Source of the DNA: Pseudomonadales bacterium
GTDB taxonomy: Bacteria; Pseudomonadota; Gammaproteobacteria; Pseudomonadales; Pseudohongiellaceae
Reading direction: 5' to 3'
NCBI GenBank assembly: GCA_028281635.1
Contig: JANQJM010000141.1
Coordinates: 1-64,000 of the forward strand
Length of the DNA stretch: 64,000 bases
Below are positions 47,162 to 57,223 of the stretch, piece by piece. Position numbers and translations under genes: made by a program. How positions within the stretch are numbered: position 1 is the stretch's first letter; each line of letters starts with the position of its first letter. Below the pieces are notes generated by a model, which saw only the letters and a list, made by a program, of their open reading frames with translations, was not told the DNA's origin and ran no database searches.

Positions 47162-48363
47162 TGCTGTTCACCAATACCTGTATAGACTCTATATTGTTCC
47201 CAAAGTGCTTCACGCAACTCTGGATCCGGTTCTGTCATCGCTGCTTCGCGAATCTGTCTTGCTACGACGTCGTCGTCACGCCCGCTCGGAATATCATCAG
47301 GGGGCGGAAAGGTCTCCACATTCTGCTGACTGGAAGATGCAGAAGGTTGACTAACCGCGGCGGCCACACCAGCGGTGGCAGCTGAGGTTGCTTGCTCCAT
47401 TGTTTGCGGCTGATTTTGTGCGCCACCGGCACCGCCGCCACCACCGTCTCCACCCGGGGAGACACTGCCTGCGGCATTACTTTCATTTTGCGCCCGTTCG
47501 CGTTCACTGAGAATGAAACCGTCGAAAGTTTCATAGCCTCTGCGCAAGCGTTCATCGAGAACCGCCGCCCGTTCTGACGCCGTGGTGGCTCCGCCTCCAG
47601 CTGCACCAGCAGGAAGCTGCGAGCCTGCCCCAGAACCCGTGGTACTGTCACGCTGTGCGCCCCCCGATCCGGCTGTGTTTTGCTGTTCAGACCCACCAGG
47701 CAAGGCATTTGGGAGCGTATCAAGCCCATAATCCCCACTTGGAGAGCCTAAACCGCCGCTGGAAGAGCCTTGCCCCCCACTTTGACCATTATTGAGGTCT
47801 CCTGTGGAACTATCGCGTCCGTTCTGGCCGCCGCCACCCTGATCGCCTGGGAATCGTGACTGACTGCCTGCATTCTGCCCAGGTTCCTGACCCTGAGATT
47901 GAGTGGATGACTGACCACCGCCCTGCTGTTGACCCTGTTGCTGATCGCCAGGAGAAGCACTATCTCGACTGTCCTGACCACCGGGTTGTTGCCCTGATTG
48001 TGACGCAGAGGTCTGCGACGCAGCATCTCCTTGCTGCTGACTCTGACTGGGAAAGTTCGCTGTTGGAATCGATCCAGCCGCACCAGAGCTGGCTGATTGA
48101 CTACCCTGAGATGCAGAACTGGCGCCGGAGCTACTGCTTTGGCTAGTGGATTGGCTACTGGACTGCTGGCTAGGTTGCTGGGGAGTACCTTGCTGTGAAC
48201 GGCTGCTGCTACTCGGGCTGGAAGGCGTGCTCGGGCTGGAAGAACTGGAACTGCTGGGAGAGGATGGCATAGGCACACTTGCACTGGAGCTGCTCTGTGA
48301 CGATGCACATGCCACCAGAGCCAAGCTGATTCCACCTAGAACTACCAATCTCAATAGCTGCAT
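47158..48363 (-). CDS. Ser/Gln/Gly-rich low-complexity lipoprotein
   Basis: Lipobox LALVACASS; more than 200 residues of S/Q/G/P-rich sequence; ordered C-terminus RDDDVVARQIREAAMTEPDPELREALWEQYRVYTGI. Confidence 0.75.
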   Translation of the reverse strand: MQLLRLVVLGGISLALVACASSQSSSSASVPMPSSPSSSSSSSPSTPSSPSSSSRSQQGTPQQPSQQSSSQSTSQSSSSGASSASQGSQSASSGAAGSIPTANFPSQSQQQGDAASQTSASQSGQQPGGQDSRDSASPGDQQQGQQQGGGQSSTQSQGQEPGQNAGSQSRFPGDQGGGGQNGRDSSTGDLNNGQSGGQGSSSGGLGSPSGDYGLDTLPNALPGGSEQQNTAGSGGAQRDSTTGSGAGSQLPAGAAGGGATTASERAAVLDERLRRGYETFDGFILSERERAQNESNAAGSVSPGGDGGGGGAGGAQNQPQTMEQATSAATAGVAAAVSQPSASSSQQNVETFPPPDDIPSGRDDDVVARQIREAAMTEPDPELREALWEQYRVYTGIGEQQ

Positions 48364-48425
48364 TAATAATCTCTGTACTGGGTTGCCGTTAGTATGGCTG
48401 GGTGTTTTGAGCTCAACAAAAAACT

Positions 48426-48502
48426 GCCGCTAAATTGAACTTTAAGCGGAGATGGCGAAAATTCGGCGCATTTTACGAGCAAACTTGCCAAACTTTAGCG
48501 GC
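48426..48502. repeat. Perfect 9-bp inverted repeat GCCGCTAAA ... TTTAGCGGC
   Basis: Arms 48426-48434 and 48494-48502; partial third copy TTTAAGCGG near 48441. Confidence 0.6.
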
Positions 48503-48620
48503 CACCCCTAGTCGCTATTCAGCCCGCAATAAGTTCTACGTCAGAGTAGAAAAAAACCCCTTAATCTTCGCTTAACGATAGAGCAAGGATAGCTCTGATG
48601 CTACCTCTAACCGGTTAAAA

Positions 48621-50027
48621 TTAGTACCAAAACCGGACTCTGGCCCGATTGTCATCAGATGGTAATGCAACACCATCCTGTACTATTGGTCGAAACGAAA
48701 ATCGTCTCATTTCTCTGACCACTCTTGCCACCTGACCGGAATTCTCATCAGTCTCTTCACTGAGAACTGTGACTCGCCTCACTTCTCCATTACGTGTCAC
48801 ATTAAAACTAAGATCTACAAATCCTTCCGTTAGTTCGCCAAGCGCCGGGCGGTCGGCGCCACCACGGAACACCGACCGTGGCTCGGTACTGAATGTGGGA
48901 ATGGGGGTTACCTGCCCGAACAAGCGCACCAGCATCTCCTCACCGTTCTCCTCGGCGGCCAATAAATTCCAGGCGCGCAGATACTGTTCTTCAGCGACAC
49001 GACGCTGCTGGAACAGCAGATACCAATCACCGAGATTGGCATAGGCTTCCGCGATTTGGTAAGGATCGTCTGATAACTCCTCGTGAACTGTCACGACTTG
49101 TTGCAGCGCGGCTTGACCCGCACTGAATCCTGCCGGTCTCATCGTCGAGCGCTGATTGAGTCGGGCAGCCAGTATGTCCTGGCTGCTTCGAAAGTCCGGT
49201 CGGTCAATCTCAGACATCAGGTCCGGGTTGCTTGCCACCAAATAGGCTGAATCGGCAATGTTGCGCAAATAGGAAACGAAACGCTCGTCCTGTTGCCCAA
49301 AATGTAAGCCCACCATCCTCACGGCCGCATCGAATAAGATCTGGGCATTACTAAGATGCAGGCCAAGCATCTCGCCAAAGCCGATGTTGAACGCTTGCAA
49401 ATGCCATTGTCCTAATTGCGCCAGTACCGGGATCATACGAGGATCTTCAGAGCCGTAGGCTTTTTGCTGAATATAGAAAAGATAGTTGTAGTACAGGTCC
49501 GCGTTGTCCCAATCCTCCATGGCCATGTAACTCTCGATGAGTTCTTCCACAATGGGAATCTGTTCGGTGGTATGCAGCCCATAGTTAATACGATCCACAT
49601 GCATTGCTCGGTCAAAAGTTGCTACTGCCGTTGCGTGATCGCCTTGCTGCTGCAACAAACTTCCCTGCGCCGTAAGTTGCTCGATGAGTTGGGGATCCCA
49701 GACTCCGCCAGCGTCTTCGATTGCCTGCAGAGTGACTTCGTATTCACTAATGCTCCGCGCTGTTAACTCGTCAGGCGCCTGTGCTTGCTGTTGAGTAGTT
49801 TCCAGCTCAGGTAAGACAGGGTCCGTTCCCGCTTCAAAGACAAAAGGGATTCCCACATAGACCACGCTGTCTCCAGATCGCGCTGGAACTTCTGCCTCCG
49901 CTGCGACCTCGTCAGTGGCTTCTGCTGTATCTGCATCTTCCTGTGCGAAAATGACAGGGGTGAACGCAAGGCCGGTCAGCAGTGCGAATAGGAGTGCAGA
50001 ATTTCTCAAAGGAATACCGATTTGCAT
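48621..50027 (-). CDS. Secreted TPR-region protein with C-terminal TonB-C-like domain
   Basis: Signal peptide from Met 50027 (MQIGIPLRNSALLFALLTGLAFTPVIFA); C-terminal GFVDLSFNVTRNGEVRRVTVLSE...FSFRPIVQDGVALPSDDNRARVRFWY. Confidence 0.75.
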   Translation of the reverse strand: MQIGIPLRNSALLFALLTGLAFTPVIFAQEDADTAEATDEVAAEAEVPARSGDSVVYVGIPFVFEAGTDPVLPELETTQQQAQAPDELTARSISEYEVTLQAIEDAGGVWDPQLIEQLTAQGSLLQQQGDHATAVATFDRAMHVDRINYGLHTTEQIPIVEELIESYMAMEDWDNADLYYNYLFYIQQKAYGSEDPRMIPVLAQLGQWHLQAFNIGFGEMLGLHLSNAQILFDAAVRMVGLHFGQQDERFVSYLRNIADSAYLVASNPDLMSEIDRPDFRSSQDILAARLNQRSTMRPAGFSAGQAALQQVVTVHEELSDDPYQIAEAYANLGDWYLLFQQRRVAEEQYLRAWNLLAAEENGEEMLVRLFGQVTPIPTFSTEPRSVFRGGADRPALGELTEGFVDLSFNVTRNGEVRRVTVLSEETDENSGQVARVVREMRRFSFRPIVQDGVALPSDDNRARVRFWY

Positions 50028-50171
50028 AAAACGTATGATGAAACGAAGACTCACTGACCTTATCGAGTTTCTATAATACTGCAGTGTGAGTAGAACTGTA
50101 CGCTCCGTGGGCGGGACAAGACCAGCGCTCAGTTCAGCGCCCACTAGAGTCAGATGAGAACTTGTTAGCGC

Positions 50172-52199
50172 CTATCCGATCTCTTCGTTGTTTCGTTTCA
50201 GTATCAAGTTCCCCCACTTATCCAGGCTCACGTCCCATCCTGGCGCCACATAAGTTGTCGCTGAGTATTCAGTAATCACCATCGGTCCCGAGAACTTGAC
50301 CCCTACCTGCAGTTCTGCCCGGTCGGCTAACTTTGCTGACTCAGCACAAGCATAGACCTTAGTCTGTCGGAGATTATTACAGCGTTCACCAGAAGTAACT
50401 GCACTGGGAAACTCAATATGATGCTGTGCTTCGCTGATGTGCACACAGAGATTCACAATCTCCACTTCTGTGCTTAGGGCATAGCCATAGCGCTTATTAT
50501 GCAGTGCACTGAACGCAATCGTTGCAGCTGCCACATCAGTCCAAGGTACATTCAAGGTGTAAGACTGGCCTGCATAGCACATATCGACACTGAGCTCTGC
50601 CTTGAGATCGACTGCAGCCAGGCCCTCCGCTGCCAGTTCGTCGCGCCCTTGTTGCTCAAGCTCCATGAACACAGGCTGTAACTCAGCAGCGGTAATCTCT
50701 GACGAGTTTACTCCTACTGTGCGTGTAAACTGCCGCCCGGGTGTGGCAACCAACATCCCCAGTGCGGACAAGACACCACCCCTGGCCGGCACGATGGCAC
50801 GATGCATCTGCATTGCTTCTGCCAGTGCGCAGACGTGCAGGCCACCAGCGCCACCAAAACTAGCCAGCACAAATTCTTTGGGATCGTGTCCACGATTCAC
50901 TGAAATTTCCCTAATCGCTTTTGCCATATGTTCGTTCGCGATATCGACAATTCCCAGTGCAGTGTCTTCGACAGATAGGCCGATTCGATCAGCCAGCTTT
51001 CCCACCACGGTTCTCGCTTTGTCAGCATCGAGCTGCAAGCTGTCTGCGAGGTTCACATCGGCAACCAGTCGACCCAGAACCACATTGGCATCGGTGACAG
51101 TCGCCTGCTCCCCACCCTGTCCGTAACAGGCTGGTCCTGGGGAGGCACCTGCCGACCGCGGCCCGACTTGTAGCATGCCACCGCTGTCTTCAAATGCGAT
51201 TGATCCTCCTCCCGCACCAATGGTATGCATATCCACAGCCGGCACAGCCATGGGATAACGACCAATTCTGCCCTCAGTGGTAATTCCTATCTCGCCTTCC
51301 AGTAGCGCGACATCGGTAGAAGTACCACCCATATCAAAACTGATAAGTTTGTTTTCTCCAATTTGTTCACCGAGATACTTGATGGCGGTAAGGCCGCCAG
51401 CAGGACCGGATAGCAACAGGTGCACAGCCGCGTCTGCTGCTTTTTCTGCGGCAATAGTTTCGCCACTGGATTGCATGATTTGCAGGGGACAGTTTGCTAG
51501 CTGCAATTGGAGTCGTGACAGGTAACCCTGCACAACAGGACCCAGGGCTGCATTAAGCCAGGTCGCTATTCCGCGTTCGTATTCTTTGTAAACTGGAAGC
51601 ACCGCCGAAGAGCGGCTTACGTGAGCGGTGAGTTTCGTCTCTTTAATAGCCGATTCAATTTCTCTTTCGTATTTATCGTTAAGAAAAGAAAACAGTAAGG
51701 TCACTGCCACTGCTTGCGGTTTTAATTCTTCAAGCTTTTGTAGAAGTATGGTCAGCTCTTCCGCTTCAAGCGGTTCCAAAACGGTACCTTCAGCGGAGAG
51801 TCGCCCACCGGTTTCCAGACAGAGTTCGGGAGCAACCGGGGGAGAAATCGGCGGAAACTCCAGGGCGTATAGTGCGGGGCGAGTCTGTCTACCCAACATA
51901 AGCAAATCGCCAAACCCATAGTTCGTCACAAAGGCAGTGCGCGCAGTGTTGCCTTCCAGCGCGGCATTGGTTGCCACCGTACTGCCATGTACCACCTGCA
52001 AGCTGCCGTCTTTTAGATTGTCATTCAGGCCCAGGTCAGCAATACCCTGTAGTATGGCTCTCTCTGGAGCATCAGGGGTGGACAAGGTTTTATGCAGCTT
52101 GACTTCGATCGCGTTTATTTCGTCCTGCAGAACCAAACAAACGAAATCAGTAAAGGTTCCACCCGCATCAACACCCAACAGAATCTTTGAATTCGACAA
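50172..52199 (-). CDS. Hydantoinase/oxoprolinase family protein, HyuA-type subunit
   Basis: LLGVDAGGTFTDFVCL, VVHGSTVATNAALEG, SFDMGGTSTDVALLEG, SVNRGHDPKEFVLASFGGAGGLHVCALA. Confidence 0.93.
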   Translation of the reverse strand: MSNSKILLGVDAGGTFTDFVCLVLQDEINAIEVKLHKTLSTPDAPERAILQGIADLGLNDNLKDGSLQVVHGSTVATNAALEGNTARTAFVTNYGFGDLLMLGRQTRPALYALEFPPISPPVAPELCLETGGRLSAEGTVLEPLEAEELTILLQKLEELKPQAVAVTLLFSFLNDKYEREIESAIKETKLTAHVSRSSAVLPVYKEYERGIATWLNAALGPVVQGYLSRLQLQLANCPLQIMQSSGETIAAEKAADAAVHLLLSGPAGGLTAIKYLGEQIGENKLISFDMGGTSTDVALLEGEIGITTEGRIGRYPMAVPAVDMHTIGAGGGSIAFEDSGGMLQVGPRSAGASPGPACYGQGGEQATVTDANVVLGRLVADVNLADSLQLDADKARTVVGKLADRIGLSVEDTALGIVDIANEHMAKAIREISVNRGHDPKEFVLASFGGAGGLHVCALAEAMQMHRAIVPARGGVLSALGMLVATPGRQFTRTVGVNSSEITAAELQPVFMELEQQGRDELAAEGLAAVDLKAELSVDMCYAGQSYTLNVPWTDVAAATIAFSALHNKRYGYALSTEVEIVNLCVHISEAQHHIEFPSAVTSGERCNNLRQTKVYACAESAKLADRAELQVGVKFSGPMVITEYSATTYVAPGWDVSLDKWGNLILKRNNEEIG

Positions 52200-52314
52200 A
52201 CCGTTCCTACTTTCAATCGTTTAATGAAACGATTATAACTGCAGCCGTAAATTACTCATCACTTCTCTAGTTGTCGTTCAACACCGCAACACGATTCACG
52301 ACCAGGTCACTGCT

Positions 52315-53130
52315 TTGCCAGAACTCCCAGAGGTAGAAACTACAAAGCGGGGTATTGCACCCCATGTCCAGCAGCAAGTTGTTACCAAGGTGGTTGTCAG
52401 ACAGCCAAGCCTGCGCTGGCCTATTCCCAAAGAACTGGTACGTGACTTACCTGGTAACACGATTCGTTCCGTGAAAAGGCGGGGCAAATACCTGCTACTG
52501 GATTGTTCAATTGCGACTGCACTGATCCATCTTGGCATGTCTGGCAGTCTGCGTATCGTGGATAGTGGAACTGCTGCAGGCAAACATGATCATTTTGACT
52601 TCGAGCTTGGTTCGAAGAAGCTGCTACGCTACACCGATCCCAGACGTTTCGGCTGCTTGCTTTGGCACAGCGGCGCCATCGAAGAACACAAACTTATCCA
52701 GCATCTAGGGCCGGAGCCTCTCACCGACGATTTTGATGGCGACTACTTGTATCAGCAAAGTCGCACCCGCAGTGCACCAGTAAAGGCATTTATCATGGAT
52801 AGCCAGGTAGTTGTGGGTGTTGGAAACATTTATGCCAATGAAGCGCTCTTTCTCGCAGGTATTCATCCGAAGCGAGCAGCCCGCCGTATTTCGAAACAAC
52901 GCTATCTCGTGCTTGCAGATTGCATTAAAGATGTTCTTGGGAATGCCATTGAAGTCGGTGGAACGACCCTTCGAGACTTTACCAACAGCAGTGGCGAGCC
53001 GGGTTACTTCAAACAATCACTGTTTGTCTATGGCCGAGGTGAGATGAAGTGTAAACGCTGTAAGACAGCTTTAAAGGAAATCCGGTTAGGGCAACGCAGC
53101 ACTGTGTACTGCAGTGAGTGCCAGAAGTAG
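52315..53130 (+). CDS. mutM: Formamidopyrimidine-DNA glycosylase
   Basis: [13 protein letters not shown] after TTG start; C-terminal zinc finger [26 protein letters not shown]. Confidence 0.96.
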   Translation: MPELPEVETTKRGIAPHVQQQVVTKVVVRQPSLRWPIPKELVRDLPGNTIRSVKRRGKYLLLDCSIATALIHLGMSGSLRIVDSGTAAGKHDHFDFELGSKKLLRYTDPRRFGCLLWHSGAIEEHKLIQHLGPEPLTDDFDGDYLYQQSRTRSAPVKAFIMDSQVVVGVGNIYANEALFLAGIHPKRAARRISKQRYLVLADCIKDVLGNAIEVGGTTLRDFTNSSGEPGYFKQSLFVYGRGEMKCKRCKTALKEIRLGQRSTVYCSECQK

Positions 53131-53144
53131 ATCGCAAAAGTAAA

Positions 53145-53624
<480 letters not shown>

Positions 53625-53717
53625 TCAGCGGTATATCTTGCCTGCAAATTCGCAGCTCGCATTCTAGCGAAATGACCTAACCCTCACAATCGAGTGCCGG
53701 GAATAAGTTGAGCGCCC

Positions 53718-54728
53718 TTAGTTGGACGAAATGAAACGCAGGATTCGCTCTTCCAGCCATTGTTTTCTGAGCCCAGCAACAAAGCCCACATGTCCGCCAT
53801 TGTCATGTAGCTCAAAACTCACCGAGTCGGAAAGCTGGTCTGGCTTTGGCAATGCACTGGCCGGAATCATGGGATCATTCAGACTTTGAATCAACAACGT
53901 TTCGGTGTTAATAGCCGCAAGAAATCCTATGCTGCTACAACGCTGGTAGTAGTCTTCAGCATCCGCGAAACCATGTAAGGGCGCGGTAATTCGATCATCA
54001 AAGTCCCAGATAGAATTGATTGAACTGGTATCGCCCAGGGCATTCAGTTTGTCCAACTCTTCGGTTTCTCCGATGCCGAGGAAATATTGTTTCTTGGCTT
54101 CCAAACTCTCCAATAGCCGCCGCGTAAAATAGCGACCATAGATTCGAGAAAACCCCTGCAGCATAGCCCGTGAACAATGAGCCAGGGTAAACGGTGTTGA
54201 AACGGCGATAGCCTTGCTGGGTTGCTGTGTTGCTTTGCTCAGCCCGCACTCGCCCAACCATTTGAGGAGCACATTGCCTCCGAGCGAATAACCGATGACT
54301 ACAAACTGATGTGAGAGATAACGGGATTGCAAGCTCGTGAACACTTCATTCAGATCATCTGATACTCCGGAATGGTAGGTGCGTGCTTTGTTATTCACTT
54401 CTCCACTGCAGCCTCGCAAATTCATCACGACGCTGGTAATGCCCTCGGTGTTCAGTTGTTGCTGCAAAGCCAGCACGTAAGACGACTCTGAACAGCCACA
54501 AAGACCATGAACAATGAGAACTATCGTTGAACTTGGCGCAGGTGATTGATCGCCATTTGAATTGAGAAGTGACCAATCAAGGTCGACGAAATCGCCATCG
54601 CTTAGTTCGATACGCTCCCGATGATGAGGGACCATCTCGGCACCAGCGAACTTGCGCCACAGTGTTTGCGAATGTCCTTCTGGCAACCAGAAAGCAGGTT
54701 TGAATTTTTGATCCACTACCGAATTCAT
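53718..54728 (-). CDS. YheT-type alpha/beta hydrolase
   Basis: FKPAFWLPEGHSQTLWRKF; LIVHGLCGCSESSYV; VIGYSLGGNVLLKWLGE. Confidence 0.92.
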   Translation of the reverse strand: MNSVVDQKFKPAFWLPEGHSQTLWRKFAGAEMVPHHRERIELSDGDFVDLDWSLLNSNGDQSPAPSSTIVLIVHGLCGCSESSYVLALQQQLNTEGITSVVMNLRGCSGEVNNKARTYHSGVSDDLNEVFTSLQSRYLSHQFVVIGYSLGGNVLLKWLGECGLSKATQQPSKAIAVSTPFTLAHCSRAMLQGFSRIYGRYFTRRLLESLEAKKQYFLGIGETEELDKLNALGDTSSINSIWDFDDRITAPLHGFADAEDYYQRCSSIGFLAAINTETLLIQSLNDPMIPASALPKPDQLSDSVSFELHDNGGHVGFVAGLRKQWLEERILRFISSN

Positions 54729-54746
54729 CCTAAGGTGCCAGATGTC

Positions 54747-55337
54747 CTATAAATTCCCCTGGTATTGATAAAGAGCATAACTAACTTGTCCAGCTTGCTT
54801 GGATTTCAATTGCGCAAAATCTTCCGGAAGCTCCTCTGGATTAGTGAGACTACTATTCTCCAAATAGATAAGAGTATTCTCTTGCACAAGACTGGATTTA
54901 ACCAGCGCCTGACAAATATCACTAACCGGGCCTTTATCGAAAGGTGGATCTAAAAAAACGATATCAAAACCACTGGCGTTCTGATTGGCTGCAATCCAAT
55001 TCTCTGCAGTTGTCACATCCAGTTTGGCAGCATCCAGGGCAAGTTCGTCCAGGCTGTCTTGCAAAGCCGCAGCGACCTGTTGGTTGCTCTCAACAAACTG
55101 GACTTCGGACGCTCCGCGCGACAGGGCTTCGATGCCAAGTGCACCACTACCAGCAAACAGATCGAGACAACGCGAACCAGAGATATCATTTTGTAACCAG
55201 TTAAAAAGTGTTTCTCTAATACGATCACTAGTTGGTCGCAGACCATCTGCATCCGGAAATCGGAGGATTCGGCTACGCAGACTTCCTCCAATAATTCGAA
55301 GTTGGTTGCTTTTGCCACGATGGGATCGCTTGTTCAT
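54747..55337 (-). CDS. rsmD: 16S rRNA (guanine966-N2)-methyltransferase
   Basis: RIIGGSLRSRILRFPDADGLRPTSDRIRETLFNWLQ; CLDLFAGSGALGIEALSRGA; FLDPPFDKG. Confidence 0.96.
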   Translation of the reverse strand: MNKRSHRGKSNQLRIIGGSLRSRILRFPDADGLRPTSDRIRETLFNWLQNDISGSRCLDLFAGSGALGIEALSRGASEVQFVESNQQVAAALQDSLDELALDAAKLDVTTAENWIAANQNASGFDIVFLDPPFDKGPVSDICQALVKSSLVQENTLIYLENSSLTNPEELPEDFAQLKSKQAGQVSYALYQYQGNL

Positions 55338-55559
55338 GCGTATTATTTTCAGAGTAAGCAGAGCGGCAAGATGATATGCAATGCGCTGGTTTCGGGCACT
55401 ATCTATTTCCTATTCCCCTATTCCCTAACTATTCCCGAATGTCTGAAATCCCCATTTCAAGCTGAGACTAGTAGCAATATGTATCCGACTAGCCTGGGGT
55501 GATAGCATACATAGCCCGCATCAGCAGATATCAAGCCCTCACTAAGCAGTACAGAAAGC

Positions 55560-56543
55560 ATGTTCGGATTTAGTAAGAAAGAAAAGGACTCCTCAACCAA
55601 ATTGGAAGCGGAGTCAGTCGAAAGCACTGGCTTTTTCGCACGACTCAAGAATGGCTTAAGTCGCACCCGTGGCAGATTCAGTGAAGGTCTGCAGTCCCTG
55701 GTGCTTGGTGAGAAAACCATTGATGCGGGATTGCTGAATGATGTAGAGACTCAACTGCTGTCTGCAGACGTAGGCCTTGAAGCAACCGATCAAGTGATTA
55801 GCAACTTGAAGCAGAAGCTGGACCGCAAACAACTTGCTGATGCGGAAAGCTTCATGGGCGGCCTGAAACAAGAACTGGAAGACATTCTGGCAACGTGTAA
55901 CCAGCCACTTGAAATCAAAACTGAGGAAGGCCCATTCGTCATCTTGGTTGTTGGTGTGAATGGCGTTGGTAAAACGACAACCATCGGCAAATTAACCAAG
56001 CGCTTTCAAGCGCAGGGCAAATCGGTGATGTTAGCCGCCGGTGATACCTTCCGCGCCGCCGCCGTGGAACAGCTGCAAGTTTGGGGCGAACGCAACAATG
56101 TACCGGTGGTAGCACAACAGACTGGCAGTGATAGTGCTTCGGTAATTTTCGACGCACTGCAATCGGCTCGCGCCAAATCGATGGATATTCTCATCGCTGA
56201 TACTGCCGGTCGTTTACACACCAAAGACAATCTCATGAACGAGCTGGAGAAGATTGTCCGTGTTTTGCGTAAGCAAGATGAAAATCTGCCACACGAAGTC
56301 ATGCTGGTACTCGATGCAACCACTGGCCAAAACGCGGTGAGTCAAGCAGAGAGTTTCAACTCCGCTTCTCAGTTGACCGGCATCACCCTGACCAAACTCG
56401 ATGGCACTGCCAAAGGTGGAGTTGTATTCGCCCTGGCAAAAAAGCTTGGCCTACCAATACGATTCATCGGCGTTGGCGAACAAGTGGATGATCTGCGGCC
56501 TTTCGATGCGCATGAGTTTATTGATGCGCTGTTTTCTGAATAG
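55560..56543 (+). CDS. ftsY: Signal recognition particle receptor FtsY
   Basis: VVGVNGVGKTTTIGKL; AAGDTFRAAAVEQL; DTAGRLHTKDNLM; TKLDGTAKGG. Confidence 0.97.
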   Translation: MFGFSKKEKDSSTKLEAESVESTGFFARLKNGLSRTRGRFSEGLQSLVLGEKTIDAGLLNDVETQLLSADVGLEATDQVISNLKQKLDRKQLADAESFMGGLKQELEDILATCNQPLEIKTEEGPFVILVVGVNGVGKTTTIGKLTKRFQAQGKSVMLAAGDTFRAAAVEQLQVWGERNNVPVVAQQTGSDSASVIFDALQSARAKSMDILIADTAGRLHTKDNLMNELEKIVRVLRKQDENLPHEVMLVLDATTGQNAVSQAESFNSASQLTGITLTKLDGTAKGGVVFALAKKLGLPIRFIGVGEQVDDLRPFDAHEFIDALFSE

Positions 56544-56563
56544 CTCTCCAAACAAATCGCTAC

Positions 56564-57223
56564 ATGATCAAGTTTGATAATGTCAGCAAACAGTATGAAG
56601 CCGGCAGGGATGCGCTAAGCCAGGTGAGCTTCGATGTGGCCAAAGGCGAAATGGCATTTGTCACCGGTCACTCTGGTGCTGGTAAGAGCACCTTACTCAA
56701 ACTCATACTCGCCATGGAGAGAGCGAGCAATGGCCAGGTGATGGTAGACGGCATCAATCTCAACCGCCTGGCCAGGGCCAAGATTCCCAAACACCGATTA
56801 CAGATTGGCACTGTGTTCCAGGATCACCAACTGCTGTTTGATCGAACCGTAGGTGACAATGTTGCGCTGCCGCTGCAGATTGCTGGCTTCCCTTACCAGG
56901 ACACGCAGAGAAGAGTCAGGGCAGCCCTGGATAAAGTCGGTCTGCTGCAGAAAGAAAAATTAATGCCTGAAAAATTGTCTGGAGGTGAGCAACAACGGGT
57001 CGGTATTGCCCGGGCTGTTGTGAACCGGCCACGTATTATTCTCGCGGACGAGCCTACCGGTAACCTGGACCCAGAGCTTTCCAATGAGGTCATGAAAGTC
57101 TTCCAACAATTTCAAAGTGTCGGTGTGTGTTTGCTGGTAGCCAGCCATGACCGTGAGCTCATTGCCAGGCTCAACTGCCGCACACTCACTCTTGAACAGG
57201 GAAAATTAATCGGTGACGGCTAA
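56564..57223 (+). CDS. ftsE: Cell division ATP-binding protein FtsE
   Basis: [41 protein letters not shown]; follows ftsY. Confidence 0.96.
   Translation: MIKFDNVSKQYEAGRDALSQVSFDVAKGEMAFVTGHSGAGKSTLLKLILAMERASNGQVMVDGINLNRLARAKIPKHRLQIGTVFQDHQLLFDRTVGDNVALPLQIAGFPYQDTQRRVRAALDKVGLLQKEKLMPEKLSGGEQQRVGIARAVVNRPRIILADEPTGNLDPELSNEVMKVFQQFQSVGVCLLVASHDRELIARLNCRTLTLEQGKLIGDG

Noticed and set aside
47748-48335. 195-aa minus-strand ORF in an alternate frame
   Set aside because: Frame-shifted reading of the Ser/Gln-rich lipoprotein; open because of low-complexity codon bias.
34854-48363. Calling the ExbB/VWA locus a Zorya anti-phage system
   Set aside because: No ZorB-type OmpA domain, no ZorC/ZorD/ZorE-like gene and no long ZorA tail are seen; only the channel family is shared.
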